Part shown: positions 35,941 through 49,496 of the stretch, one piece after another
Layout of the letters: every line of letters starts with the position of its first letter
Numbering within the stretch: position 1 is the first letter of the stretch
Assembly: GCF_937616625.2 (NCBI RefSeq)
Contig: NC_065570.1
Location: forward strand, 67,793,665 to 67,857,664
Reading direction: 5' to 3'
Source of the DNA: Mercurialis annua
Lineage: Eukaryota; Streptophyta; Magnoliopsida; Malpighiales; Euphorbiaceae
DNA length: 64,000 nucleotides
Position numbers and translations under genes: made by a program
The notes under the pieces: generated by a model
What the model saw: only the letters and a program-made list of their open reading frames with translations
What the model was told of the DNA's origin: nothing
The model's database searches: none

Positions 35941-38900
35941 ATGGCTCCTAAAACTGGAAAAGCAAAACCTCACAAGGCCAAAGGAGAGAAAAAGAAGAAG
36001 GAAGAGAAAGGTCTCTACTGAGAACTATTAATTTCATTTTTTTTCTTTTACGGATATAACCGAAACTGAAAAATTGACCAATGACTAATAATTTTGTATT
36101 CCGTTCAAAAGGTTTCGAGTTTTAAGTCTTAACCAAAACTAATCAAAAAGAAATAAAATGAGAAAAATATTTAACTAGTTGATTTTGAAATTGGGAAACG
36201 TGAATATTATTGACTCAGTTTTTTTCTGTTTGTTTAATTTTAATGTAATAAACAGTTTTGCCTACTGTTATTGAAATCAGCATTGAAACACCAGATGATT
36301 TGCAAGTAACTCTTAAGGTATGTGTACATTTTTTTTGAGTGTTTTTTCTTTTATATGCACGAAAGTTGACATGTAATGTATATCTATGGCGTAAATGGAT
36401 GGTTTACTTGGTTGAAGGGTATCTCGACGGACAGGATTTTGGATGTAAGAAAGCTTTTAGGTGTCAATGTGGACACTTGCCATTTGACCAATTTCTCACT
36501 ATCTCACGAGGTAATTCTGAAAAGTGTATTATTTTAAATTTGACAATGAATTTTAAAACAGCTTTATAATAAATAAATAAAGTTATTTTTTTTAAAATTT
36601 AAAATAAACATAAATTCTCAAATTTGAGGCATACTTTAAGTTTTGACCCATTATATAAATTATGTTTTCTTCTATTAACTTTTAGGATTTATGAGTTCTA
36701 ATGCAATTAATTAAATCCCTTAATTTTACTACGATATATGGTACGGATCTATCTCAAATGTCACTTATGAAATATGAAGTAATAAACACTTTTTAAGTAC
36801 AAAATATAATTTTCTTAAATTATCCAGGATATTAATCAATTTTATTACTAGTAGTTTATATTTCTTAAAATTTACCAATTTATCCCAAATGGAGTAATTC
36901 TTTTGAAGAACATAGAGATAAATAGCGTCAAAAGATAGAAGGTAAATTTCTTAAATTACAGACCAAAAATTACAGCAGGAGCAACAAAGTAAACTAGCTG
37001 GAAATTTTATTGTGCAGTACAACGCAACCCCCAAAACTTGCTTTGCTCACCTAGTCAGGATCGTGGTAGTAGTAACACTTAATTTTACCGTTCGATTGAC
37101 ACGATACATTATTCTATTTTGGGAATGCGTCAGTTTGATTTGGCGGTGGTCCCGCCACTTTACGTCCTTTGCACATTCCTCTTCAGTTTTTGCATTAATG
37201 AACCAGAAAATTGGGACCCAAACATTATTTTTCTTTTTCAGAAAATGATAAAAATAAAATAACAAACATTTTGTAATTACACCTATATACTTATTCTTTC
37301 GTCCTATAAATTAAATTTATATGAAAGTTAAAAAAAATTAAATCAACTTTTTATTATATTTTTATTTTAAATATTTAGATATTTTAATTATATATTTAAA
37401 ATATAATTTGTTTTTTTTAGATTATAAATAAATTATGAAAAATTAATTTTTTAATTAATTTTTACATTAAATTAAATAATAATTAATGTAAATTTTACCT
37501 TATCAACATAAAAAGATGATTTTATCAATATTAAAAATATTACCTAATTAGCTTTATTAATTATATCTCCAAAAATAGTGCTAATGTATATTATAAACTA
37601 ACATGAAATAACTATCTTTTTCTAACCAAAAATAAATCTTATTGATTAAATTAATCTCCAATCATATACATTATATAATATGATTTTTTTTTTTGTAATT
37701 AATCTACTTTAGTTGTTATAAAGCCTAATTTGGGTCTTATTTTTAGCTAAAGAAGTTGGAGGCTTGATGTGTAATTGTCTGCAGGTAAAAGGACCCAGAC
37801 TCAAAGACTCGGTGGACATCTCCTCGCTAAAACCCTGCCACCTCACCATCATTGAAGGTAAGCGCTGCAAATCCAACGGTCACAACTTCAGTACCTATGC
37901 TACTTCATCTACACACACCGCCACCAAATCGCTCCTTATTTTTATTAACTTCAACGATAATTTGAAATTTCCGTTACCAGAGGACTACACAGAGGAACAA
38001 GCCGTTACTCACATCCGGCGACTCCTTGATATCGCCGCCTGCACCACCTCCTTCGGTCCATCGTCTGTCAAGCCTTCCGGTCGAACCAACGCGAAAGATG
38101 TCGGCTCAAAAGAAACTGGTTCGACTGAAACTGAACCGGATAATGGAACCGACGGCAATCCAAAGGCCAAAGGAACTGAAGAAAAGAAAATCAGCTCTTC
38201 AACGCCGGAGAAGGCGGATATTGCGGCAGCTGCTGCAGGAACGGTTTCCTTGTGTCCTCCGCCGCAGCTAGGGCAATTCTACGATTTTTTCTCGTTTTCT
38301 CATCTCACGTCGCCGGTTCATTGTCAGTTTTTTTTACTTATTTTTTAATTTATTAATGGTCTTATCAGTTTAAAAATCATGATACTATTAATTTCTTAAC
38401 AGTTTTAACATTTTTTAATGATTATTTAGTTCGTTGTGATGCTAATTTTATTATTATTTAGATATTCGAAGATCGACGCGTCCGTTTCTTGAGGATAAAA
38501 CGGATGATGATTTTTTCCAAATTGATGTGAGATTTGATGTTGTTGTTTTGAATGAATATAATTTTGTTATTTTATTGATTCATTTTTTAATTTTTTCACG
38601 ATGAACTTAATTAATTTGTACTAATAAAATGCAGGTTAGGGTTTGCAGTGGGAAGCCAATGACAGTGGTGGCTTCAAAGAAAGGGTTTTATCCAGCTGGA
38701 AAACGTCTTCTTTTGTGTCACTCTTTAGTTAGTTTGCTCCAGCAGATTAGTAGGGTTTTTGATGTTGTAAGTTATTATTAATCTAATCTAATTATAATCT
38801 CTATCAGTCCGATTTAGAACTTTAATTTCTGGTTAATTATATTTCTGCAATGCAATTACATTTCCCTTGTTTCCAGGCCTACAAGGTACTCATGAAATCT

Positions 38901-41900
38901 TTCACAGAGCATAATAAAGTAGGTTTTATCTCACCTCTATTTTTATTTCTATTTTTGTTATTAATTTATAAGGTATTGATTCGTATGAGAAATGTTTATT
39001 TTTTGCTTACTTTTGTTTCATTTCAGTTTGGGAATCTTCCTTATGGATTCCGGTCAAACACTTGGGTTGTTCCGCCAGTTGTTGCTGACAGTCCATCTAT
39101 TTTCCCTCCACTTCCTATGGAGGATGAGAATTGGGGAGGAAATGGAGGTGGAGAAGGACGAGATGGGAAACATGATTACAGGCCGTGGGCAAAGGAGTTC
39201 GCTATTCTGGCAGCAATGCCGTGTAAAACAGCAGAGGAGCGGCAAGTTCGGGATAGGAAAGCCTTTCTGCTTCATAGTTTATTCGTCGACGTCTCTGTTT
39301 TTAAAGCTGTTGCATCAATTGGAAAAATTATCGAAAAGAATCAATTATCTTCGAGCAATTCCAACCTGTCATTTTTGCATGAGGAAAAAGTGGGAGATTT
39401 GATAATTAAGGTGACAAGAGATGTTCCTGATGGAAGTACTAAGTTGGATTGTAAAAATGATGGGAGTCGGGTTCTTGGTATACCACAGGAAGATCTTGCT
39501 CGCAGAAACCTACTTAAAGGCATAACTGCTGATGAAAGTGCAACTGTTCATGTCAGTACAATTCTCATTTTGTGTGATTATTTTGACTGATGTAGGTTGT
39601 CTGATTTGCTAAAGTCGCCTTCCGGTCTTGTAGGATACTTCTACTTTAGGTGTCGTGGTTGTTCGACATTGTGGCTACACAGCTGTTGTTAAAGTTTCAA
39701 CTGATGTTAATTGGGAAGGAAATCCTATTCCCCAGGATACTGACATTGAGGACCAGCCTGGAGGAGGTGCTAACGCCTTGAATGTTAATAGGTCAGTCTT
39801 ATTTTAGGCATGTGGTTATCAATTAAATGGGTATCAAGAAAGCTTATAGATTAGTCTTCTCAAATGATGCATCTAGCTTTTTTATATATTTACATGCTTG
39901 CAAAGATGCACATTCTACACATACAATATTCTTTGGATTTTTCTGCCGTGATGGCTTAAACTGGGTTACCATATGATCATCATTTGTTGTTGATTGCTGT
40001 TTTCTTCAATTTATATTTCAGCTTGCGAATGTTATTGCACAAGTCATCTACACCCCATTCTCCTAGTACCACCCAGAGACTGCAGACCGGAGACTCTGAA
40101 AGTTTAAGTTCTGCAAGATCTTTGGTGAGGAAAGTACTAGAAGATAGTCTGCTGAAGTTGCAGGAAGAATCCAGTAAGAAAGTCAAGTCTATCCGATGGG
40201 AGCTTGGAGCATGTTGGGTTCAACATTTGCAAAATCAGGCTTCAGGGAAAACTGAGTCTAAGACATCTGAAGAAATGAAGCCAGAGCCTGCTGTGAAGGG
40301 ACTTGGAAAGCAAGGTGGATTGCTGAAGGAGTTAAAAAAGAAAATAGATGTCAGAGGTAGCAAAACTGAAGAAGGAAAGGATATTACTGTGGGTAATCTT
40401 GACATTAACAAGAAATTGGATGCTCCTAGTCAAAAAGAATCGGAGAAAAAAGAAGAGGAAATGGAAATTATTTGGAAAAAGATGGTTAATGAAGCTGCAT
40501 ATTTGCGTCTAAAAGAATCAGAAACCGGTCTTCACCTCAAGGTATTTCTGCTTTTTTTCTGGGGAAATATATGATCCTAAATTTCTTTTGTGTAGTCTCT
40601 TAAGATAAATGCAACTAATTCAGTTGAGTTAAAGTTGCGCTTCAAAGTTATGGATTCTTGAGAATTTATTTTTTCATGATTTACAGGGGAGTGCTACTTG
40701 GTGCCGTTTTTTATTGATATTTGTTTGGCTGTGTTTGTTTTGCAGTCGCCTGGTGAATTGATAGAAATGGCACATAAATACTATGATGATACTGCTCTTC
40801 CCAAATTGGTTAGTTGTTCAAGTAAACAAATTTTGGGCTATAAACATGTGTCAGACTAAGCTTATCTTGTTTGTGATTTCAACTTTTCAGGTGGCAGATT
40901 TTGGCTCACTTGAACTTTCACCAGTGGATGGAAGAACTCTGACAGATTTTATGCATACCAGGGGTTTGCAGATGTGTTCTTTAGGGCGTGTGGTAATATC
41001 TCAACTGCCCAAATTTTCAGTATCTTACTTTGAAATCTATGAATGCATACTGCATAGCAGTCATCACTGGTTAAAGCATTTATCAATTATAATCTTCTCT
41101 TGGTGCTATGGAATAAAATGAAGGGAAAGAAAAGGTAGTGCAGACGACAAAAATTCAACTGCACTTCTAATGTTTGGAATAATTTTACTTGTATGGAAAG
41201 GTTATGTAGGTACAAAGTCATAGTTAATAGAACATCATATGTGGCTGGATAAGAAGAAGGTTCAATGTATGAATTTGATGACATGTAAGAGTGAGTTGGA
41301 TGGTGCAGTTACTTACGAAAACTGATTAGCAGATTTTTTTTCCTTCAAATTTGTAACATAGAAAATGTTACTCTCAAATAGCAAAGAAAATAACCTTCAA
41401 ATGAAATAATATCGGAATTTTCGGTTGGCAGATATATTTAAAATCCAGTCAGGAAATCTCTTGATTATGGTTTCAGATATTTTGGAATCCAGAGTCTATT
41501 CCATCTGTTGCTGTTATTTTATTTCTTTTCGAAGATATGTGATTGTTGCAAAAAACTGTCAAAGAAGTTTAGTTTCTTAGGTTCATATTCTTCCAAGTTT
41601 ACCCTTCAACTAACTGTAAATCCATTTGTTTTCTTTTCCGTGCAATTTTCCTATATATCTTTACAATGAATGTTTTGCATCACCTGATAACAAGTATGTC
41701 ACTTGAAATTCTCTTGCCGAGTGGACTTAGCTATTTATCTAAATTTAGGTTTTTTTTGTCATTTTAGGTCGAACTTTCAGACAAGCTTCCTCATGTGCAA
41801 TCGCTCTGTATACATGAAATGATTGTCAGAGCCTTCAAACACATATTACAAGCTGTCGTAGCTGTAGTTAATAATGTCGGCGACTTGGCTGCATCAATTT

Positions 41901-44900
41901 CATCATGTCTAAATATATTGTTAGGAACACCTTCTGAAAATGAGGATGGAGACATTTTAAATGATGATAATCTGAAGTGGAATTGGGTTGAAACCTTCCT
42001 TTTGAAAAGGTTTGGTTGGCTATGGAAGCATGAAAGTTGCCAAGATCTGAGGAAGTTTGCAATTCTTCGGGGGCTTTCCCACAAGGTTTGAATAATATCC
42101 ATCTTTCCACTGCAAGAGATTCCTTAAATAAGTACTCTCCATTATAACTTTACTAGTATGCTTTGCTAGGTTGGCCTTGAACTTCTTCCGAGGGACTATG
42201 ATATGGACACTGCATCTCCATTTAGGAAGTCAGATATCATAAGTATGGTCCCTGTATATAAGGTGATAAATCATGCCAGAAATGGGATTTCATTGTTGTA
42301 ATATAGAAGCTGCTTTGATTGTGTTACTTTTTTCCTGCAGCATGTTGCATGTTCATCTGCAGATGGACGCACATTATTGGAATCATCTAAAACTTCCTTG
42401 GATAAAGGCAAATTGGAAGATGCTGTTAATTATGGAACTAAGGTATGGGCTATATTCGGTCTATTTTACATTCATAACTTTTTGATACAATGGAATATAT
42501 TATATTTTATTGTCATTTGACATTATCTTTTATCAAAGAATAATGAGTTGCATATTGGAATTTTGAAGGCACTCTCAAAACTTGTATCAGTCTGTGGTCC
42601 TTATCATAGAATGACTGCAGGAGCTTATAGTCTACTAGCTGTAGTGCTCTACCATACGGGAGATTTTAATCAGGTTTTTCTCCTTTGGCATTCTGGCATC
42701 TATATAGTTATGTCCCAACTACCATATGCATACCTGTGCTGGATTGATGCATAAATCAAGTTTTTACGGAATGTATAATTTTAGAACTTAAAATTTGTAG
42801 CTGTACTCAGGACAATTTGAAGCATGCATATTTGTTTGTCAAGATACATTTGGCCCTTCAATTTGGTTTATTTATGATGACACAATAAACAATTTCTTAT
42901 ATTTTGCTGGTTCTTTAACATGTTCAAAAAAGTTGCCCCTCGGATATGTTGTGCATATTAAGAATATTACTTGCTCATTTGCACACTGGTATATTCGGGA
43001 TGATAATCAAATAATTAAAAGGACTGCAAATCAGAATGAAAATTGTTATACATGGTCTGTTATCACAGTTGCCTTGCTACTGATGGCTGGCTTCATGCGG
43101 TACCACTATGTTTTGCTTTGTAAGATGCGAGAGCAATTCTGAATTTAATGTGCATGAGCATGGAACAGCTTAATGTACAAGAAATTATAGCATGCTTTGA
43201 TCCTTTATGTAAATGTTAGGCATACCACATATGTCATCAGTGTTTCATCTTGGATTTCTATTTTCTTTTCTTTTCCTTCTACTTTGTTTTTCCCACATTT
43301 GTATAAAGGAAAAGAAATTGAAAACCAAATATGCTGCAATCAAAGAAAAGAGTCAGCTCAAATTAGGATTTTAAACTAGAGTATGAAGATACATATAAAT
43401 TTACTTCATTGGAAATCTTGATTTGAAATTCATTAACACATCATCCAAATGCTAGCATGGGATGTTCGACATGAATGATTACAATTGTATATAATGCATT
43501 GACATTATTCACTCTATTTAGGCAACAATTTATCAGCAAAAAGCATTGGATATTAACGAGAGGGAGCTTGGACTTGATCATCCCGATACTATGAAAAGTT
43601 ATGGGGACCTGGCTGTCTTCTATTATCGTCTTCAACATACAGAATTGGCCTTGAAGTATGCTTCATTTTGTATTTAGAAAATACTTTTCTTCATTGTTCT
43701 GATCCCATGTTTTTCCTCAGAAGTCCTTTCTAGCTCTTTCCTAGATACAATTCTTTCAATTATATATGAAGACATATATATAGCTCCACTCAATGGTCTC
43801 CCGTCCATAGACTGAACATCATATAAAAACTAGTGGTAACCAGATAGAAAGCTAATATTTTCCAAGTTTTAGTATATGTATGTCATGATGTCTTGAGGAC
43901 AGTGCTAGAATTAGACTTGATGTGTGGAAAACTGAAATGCTGATGTCATATGGGTCTTGATGTGTTAAACAGATTATTATCTTACATAGATGTGGATTGA
44001 TTTTTTTTCCTTGCATCAAAGGAGTAGCTTATGATTATCCTGTTGTTGTTCTAGGTATGTCAACCGTGCATTATATCTTCTGCATTTAACATGTGGGCCA
44101 TCTCATCCGAACACGGCTGCCACCTATATCAATGTAGCTATGATGGAAGAAGGATTGGGGAATGTCCATGTTGCTCTTAGGTACCTCCATGAGGCTCTGA
44201 AATGCAATAAGAAATTACTTGGAGCTGATCATATACAGGTAAGCTTGCTCTATCTCTATCTCTCTCTGTAAACCATTCTTCAATGTGTTTAGCTACATGC
44301 TAGGTAGCACGGAAACGGAAACGGGAAACGGAAACGACACGAAACGGAAACGGGGAAACATAATTTTTTTAAAATGAAGGACACGAAACGTGGGTGAAAC
44401 GCGTAAATAATAAAAAATATAGGGATATATTTATAGTATTAAATATTATAAAATTAAATATATTAATTTTATTTATACATTTATGCCAATTAATAAAATA
44501 AATCAAACATAATTAAATCAAATAAAAATAAGAAGATATGTTTTATTGTAGATAAAGTAAATAATAAAATTTCTTGTAATTGATTTAAAAAGATTATTAG
44601 TTGAGAACTTTTTAGGTTTTTTTAAAGCAATATAATTTTTATATTTACGGAAACAGCCCGAAACGTTTCCTTATGAGTTTCTAAGAGTTTCTGGTTTCTG
44701 AAACGTTTCCAAAACGGGAAGTTTCCGTGCTTCTTAGGCTACATGTCATGCAGGCTAAACGCTAATGGCATTTCCTCATGCTTCTTAGGTTGATAGTTCT
44801 TATGGTTTGATCACAAAGATATTCAGTATAAATTTAGAGTCACATAAAAGATCTTTCGCCTAATAAACTTATATAATTTTGTTTTATAAAATATCTGACC

Positions 44901-47900
44901 ATTTTTCAAGCATGTCTATTAATTGAAGATATTAATTCTGTTTCATGTAGAGAACTGATTACTTTTTATCTGTTATCTCATCCACTCTCTCGTAGAGGAT
45001 GTAGAAATCTGAATCTTCACATCGAAAATATCTTGTTCGACCAGAACTGCCTCCAGATACTACATCCTGAATCCCAATATGGAAAAAAATGAGAAAAATT
45101 GCTGAATAGTCCTACAAAATACGAAGTACACCTGTCACCTTCCCAAAGAAAAGAAATGATAATTGAGAGAGTTATTTTACTCCAATATAGGCTTAAATCA
45201 TGCTTAGTGTTAGATTCCATCTTAAAACCAATTGGTATTAAGTGGAGGTGCCCAACTAATATATAAAGACAAGTCCATTCACACACACAACCAAGGATTT
45301 CCCACTTTAACACTCCCCCTCACGCGTAGCGTGTACGGGCGGGCCGGGCCAAACTCAAATTGTGTGAATGGATAAGGCTTTGATACCATGTTAGATTCCA
45401 TCTTAAAACCAATTGGTATTAAGTGGAGGTGCCCAACTAATATATAAACACATGTCCACTCACACACACAACCAATGTGGGATTTCCCACTTTAACACTC
45501 CCCCTCACGCATAGCGTGTACAGGCCGAGCAACAAAGTCCCCCCTCACGCAAATCTCACGTGGGCCAGGCCAAACTCAAATTGTGTGAATGGACAAGGCT
45601 TTGATACCATGTTAGATTCCATCTTAAAACCAATTGGTATTAAGTGGAGGTGCCCAACTAATATATAAAGACAAGTCCATTCACACACACAACCAAGGAT
45701 TTCCCACTTTAACACTTAGAACTTAGAAAAAGCTTATGGGAAGGAACAGAAACTGCATCAGTTAGTAATAACTCGTTCTCTTTCATGTTTTGACACATTT
45801 CTGGTTTCTGCAGACTGCTGCCAGCTATCATGCCATAGCCATTGCTCTATCTTTAATGGAAGCTTACTCCCTAAGTGTGCAGCATGAGCAAACTACGCTG
45901 CAGATACTGCAAGCCAAACTTGGATCTGAGGATCTGCGCACGCAGGTAGTGTGAAGTTTAAGTTTCGATGATATCAGATGTGATTGTATCTGATGAATCT
46001 TGTTCCTCTAATCTATGTATGATGAACTTTTGCAGGATGCAGCTGCATGGCTCGAGTATTTCGAGTCCAAGGCCCTGGAGCAGCAAGAAGCTGCACGCAA
46101 TGGTACTCCAAAGCCAGATGCTTCAATTTCTAGTAAAGGTCATTTAAGGTAAAAATATGAACTTACTAGTGATATTTTACAAATGAGTTCCTTTAAAAAA
46201 TTACATTTAAATTAACAGCATTCAGTTTTACTTTTTTCTTAAATGCACAAGGATAATAGAAATCCCATTGGCAGATGGACAAATTAGATGAGAATCTAAT
46301 GTCACCGTTAATTGCAGTTCCAAACTTTGCATGGTTAAGGAATTTCGGATTATGAATTTTGCTTTTTTAAAATAGAATTGTATTAGACTGGTTTATGTTC
46401 AAGTTTAATACTGTCTGGGAGGTCGACGATAATCTTTTAGTTGTACTTTGTCACAGTTAAAGTGGTTTTTAGTAAGTTTCTTTCTTGTTGTAAATGTTTG
46501 ATGGAAATGATGTGATCTATTTGTGGAATTAAAGCCTCTGTTGCCCAAATTTATTACGTGATTGGTGAGGGTAGGGTGCTTTAGGAACTGTACTGCATAC
46601 TGACTTCAGAAATATTCTTTCTTGATCAGTGTATCCGACCTATTGGATTATATAACACCAGATGCAGATATGAAAGCCAGAGAGGCTCAAAGGAAAGCTC
46701 GTGCAAAGGTCTTAATTTATCTTGTCTGGACATGTTCTCATATATAGTCTACTCTCATTAGCTTTTTCTCTTCGCTAAAATAAGCTAATATAGTTCTCTT
46801 TTATCACACAGGTTAAAGGCAAGCCAGGTCAAAACTCGGAAACAGCCTCAGATGAAGCTCAGAAAGACGAAACTTTCTCACCAATATATAATGTTGTGGA
46901 GAATTCGAGTGACAAGGAAAACAAATCTGAAGCTCAATTATCAGAACCTAGGAACGAGAAAATTGATTTGAATCCTCCAGATCAATCATTAATGAATAGA
47001 AGTGATGTCATTATACAGGAGGACGACTCAGATGAAGGATGGCAAGAAGCTGTGCCTAAAGGCCGGTCACCTGCAAGTCGCAAATCTTCTGGTTCTAGGA
47101 GACTAAGCTTGGCGAAGATAAACACAAACTTTATGAATGTTTCTCAGTCATCAAAATTCCGAGGAAAGGCCGCCAGTTTTACATCTCCAAGGACGTCCCC
47201 AAGTGACTCTGTTGCTTCCACTGGACCCAGTCTTCCAGCTCCTAAAAACTTTGTTAAGAGTGCAAGCTTCAGCCCTAAGCAAAATAATTCTGGTGTAACA
47301 GCTGGCGAAACCGAGAAATCAACTAACCCCAAATCAGCTCCAGGTACCCCTGCTTCAACTGATCAAGTTACCAAATCAGCTTCTATTCCAAGTCTAGTTA
47401 CTGTTCAGGCAGCTGGAAAACTTTTCTCCTACAAAGAAGTTGCTTTAGCTCCTCCTGGGACGATTGTGAAGGCAGTAGCAGAACAATTGCCAAAAGGTAA
47501 TCTTCCAGTGGAAACAAGTTCTCAGGTGAGTCATGAGATAGCTGCATCAGAAGTCAATGTCGGTGAGGCGACAGCAGTCAATGAAGCAGAGAAAGAGAAC
47601 GTTCAGAAACCTGAAGAAAATAGTACCTCAGACGAAACAAAGAGTCCCGTCAATTTGAAGCCAGAAGCAGAGGTAAAGAAGCCTGTGGAAGAAGCAAAAT
47701 CTGATCGTGTTGATCTCATAGAAAAAGAAGATACAACGGTTGAAAATAAAGCTGCTGTTGAAGTTACAAGTGCCAATGAGAATTTAGACTCCACTTCTGC
47801 CACAAATGAAGTGCGGGAAACAAGAGACTTGGACACTGGAACAGCTTCCCCTGATCCAGAAAATGCAGCTTTGTTGCTGGACAAAGACGTTTCAGTTTCC

Positions 47901-48848
47901 GGAGAAAAACAAGCCGGCAAGAACTCTACGGATGTATCAGACGGTAGCATGACTGATAAGCCAATTCCAACTGAAGGAGAAAAGCAAGATGAATTAGAAA
48001 TTGGAAAGGAGACTACTAAGAAACTATCTGCAGCAGCCCCACCATTTAATCCATCCACAGTTCCAGTTTTTGGCTCAGTTCCAGTTCCGGTTCCAGGGTA
48101 CAAAGAACACGGAGGAATTCTTCCGCCACCAGTGAATATTCCTCCAATGCTTGCTGTTAATCCTGTCCGCAGATCACCGCATCAGTCTGCAACAGCAAGG
48201 GTGCCTTATGGTCCAAGGTTATCTGGTGGGTTCAATAGATCTGGGAACCGGGTTCCACGTAATAAACCTAGCTTCCACAATGGTGAACATAATGGGTATC
48301 TAATGGTTATGAACCCTCATGCTGCAGAATTTGTACCTGGCCAACCTTGGGTACCTAATGGCTATCCTGTGTCACCAAATGGTTATTTGGCTAGCCCAAA
48401 TGGTTTGCCACTATCTCCAAATGGTTTTTCTATATCTCCAACTGGTAATCTGGAGTCGCCAAATGGATATCCGACATCACTTGATGGTTCATCTCCCGTC
48501 AGTTCAGTAGAAACACCCACGTATACTTCTACCGACTTGGATGCTGCTGAAAACAAAACTGAAGCAGTAGAAGAGGGTTGTACTGAAGATTCCTCTACAG
48601 AAGTAGTAGTAGAAAACCAGATAAGTGAGCAAAAATGTCAACCATATGATGAAGAAACACTTCCTGAAACTGAACAGAAACCTACACTTTCTGAAACTGA
48701 AGAGGAACCTACTCATGCTGTCTCATTGACCGGTGATACTCCGGTGGCTAAAGATGCATGCACTAGCATAGCAGTTGAGGAGAAACCAAGTAAGTGTTGG
48801 GCAGATTATAGTGATGGTGAAGCTGAGGTTGTCGAGGTAACAAGTTGA
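35941..48848 (+). CDS. REC: REDUCED CHLOROPLAST COVERAGE (REC)-type CLU/TPR protein
   Basis: Twenty-three exons join in phase to 1,847 aa: 35941-36010, 36256-36317, 36418-36510, 37785-37857, 37981-38322, 38462-38526, 38635-38766, 38877-38918, 39027-39551, 39634-39791, 40022-40541, 40746-40808, 40891-40992, 41768-42085, 42170-42262, 42341-42442, 42569-42673, 43522-43655, 44055-44238, 45814-45945, 46036-46148, 46630-46708, 46812-48848. The start is lysine-rich ([14 protein letters not shown]). A ubiquitin-like CLU N-domain follows ([47 protein letters not shown]). The CLU domain spans ~290-700 ([34 protein letters not shown]), and TPRs lie at ~920-1105 ([34 protein letters not shown]). The last exon encodes a 680-residue low-complexity tail with SPNG repeats, ending [16 protein letters not shown]. 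In Arabidopsis, REC proteins set the share of cell volume given to chloroplasts and are found in cytosol and nucleus. Which paralogue this is cannot be told here. Confidence 0.92.
44303..44740. mobile_element. MITE in REC intron 19
   Basis: Opens AGCACGGAAACGGAAACGGG and closes with the complement (GGGAAGTTTCCGTGCT). The interior is AT-rich with several AAACGGAAACG copies near each end. Target duplications are not clear. It lies wholly in an intron. Confidence 0.6.
45208..45714 (-). mobile_element. TRIM with three LTRs in REC intron 19
   Basis: Three copies of a ~105-bp LTR lie at 45208-45312, 45389-45497 and 45610-45714, separated by internal segments of 76 and 112 bp. On the minus strand each LTR runs TGTTAAAGTGGG to GAATCTAACA. 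Each is followed by TGGTATCAAAGCC, a tRNA-Met primer-binding site, at the start of the internal segment. The whole tandem is flanked by the 5-bp duplication CTTAG (45203-45207, 45715-45719), so it entered or was resolved as one unit. It has no coding capacity. ORFs of 60-100 codons across it are chance. Confidence 0.88.
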
Positions 48849-49496
48849 AAGAAATGGAATTTTGGTTTTGATTTAAAGTCGATTTAACAATTCAGGCTCT
48901 ACGGCTAAGGGAAGAGAAATGATAAGCAGAGATATCAATGGCAACCCCGTAATGACGGAGAAAACTGTCACCGAGTTCGACATTCGAGTATAGGCAATCT
49001 GTTCAAACTGTGAACAGAACGGAAAACCACCATAACCATGAAAAGTGGTATCTGAGCAGCACATTGGTAATTTAGCGAGTCTCTTTTATTATTAATTTTA
49101 TTCGGTTTCGCTCTCCGGCTATTTTTTTTTTTAACATTGTCAATCAAACCAAAATAACCATAGAGGATCTATATGTTCCAGATTGTACTCTTTAACGATT
49201 AGTAACCATTTTGGAAGTCTATAGCAATAAAGCTTAAACCATCATCCATGTATGACAACCTATCTTTGTAACACTATTTGATTTTGTTGTCTGTGGTTAT
49301 GTCTTTATTATATTCACTTAATAATACTGTTTATATTTCTGAGAAATATATCAGTATTATTACCCCCAGGTTTCAATTGAGTAGCAGAATTTTGTTCATT
49401 GATACAACAAAAGTTCTACAAGGGATAGCAGAAGATTACAGAAAAAGATGGGCATTTTAAGGCTTAACTTCCCCGCTGGCTTGATTCGGTTATATG
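48849..49496. other. Convergent 3' UTRs of REC and HHP
   Basis: Only 648 bp separate the stop codons of two convergent genes. The stretch is non-coding and must hold both polyadenylation regions. Transcripts may overlap. Confidence 0.5.

Noticed and set aside
45017..45668. ORFs of 60-100 codons on both strands
   Set aside because: They repeat because they cross the three TRIM LTRs; no domain is present.
45208..45714. Cassandra-type TRIM carrying a 5S rRNA promoter
   Set aside because: No 5S-like box is present in the LTRs.
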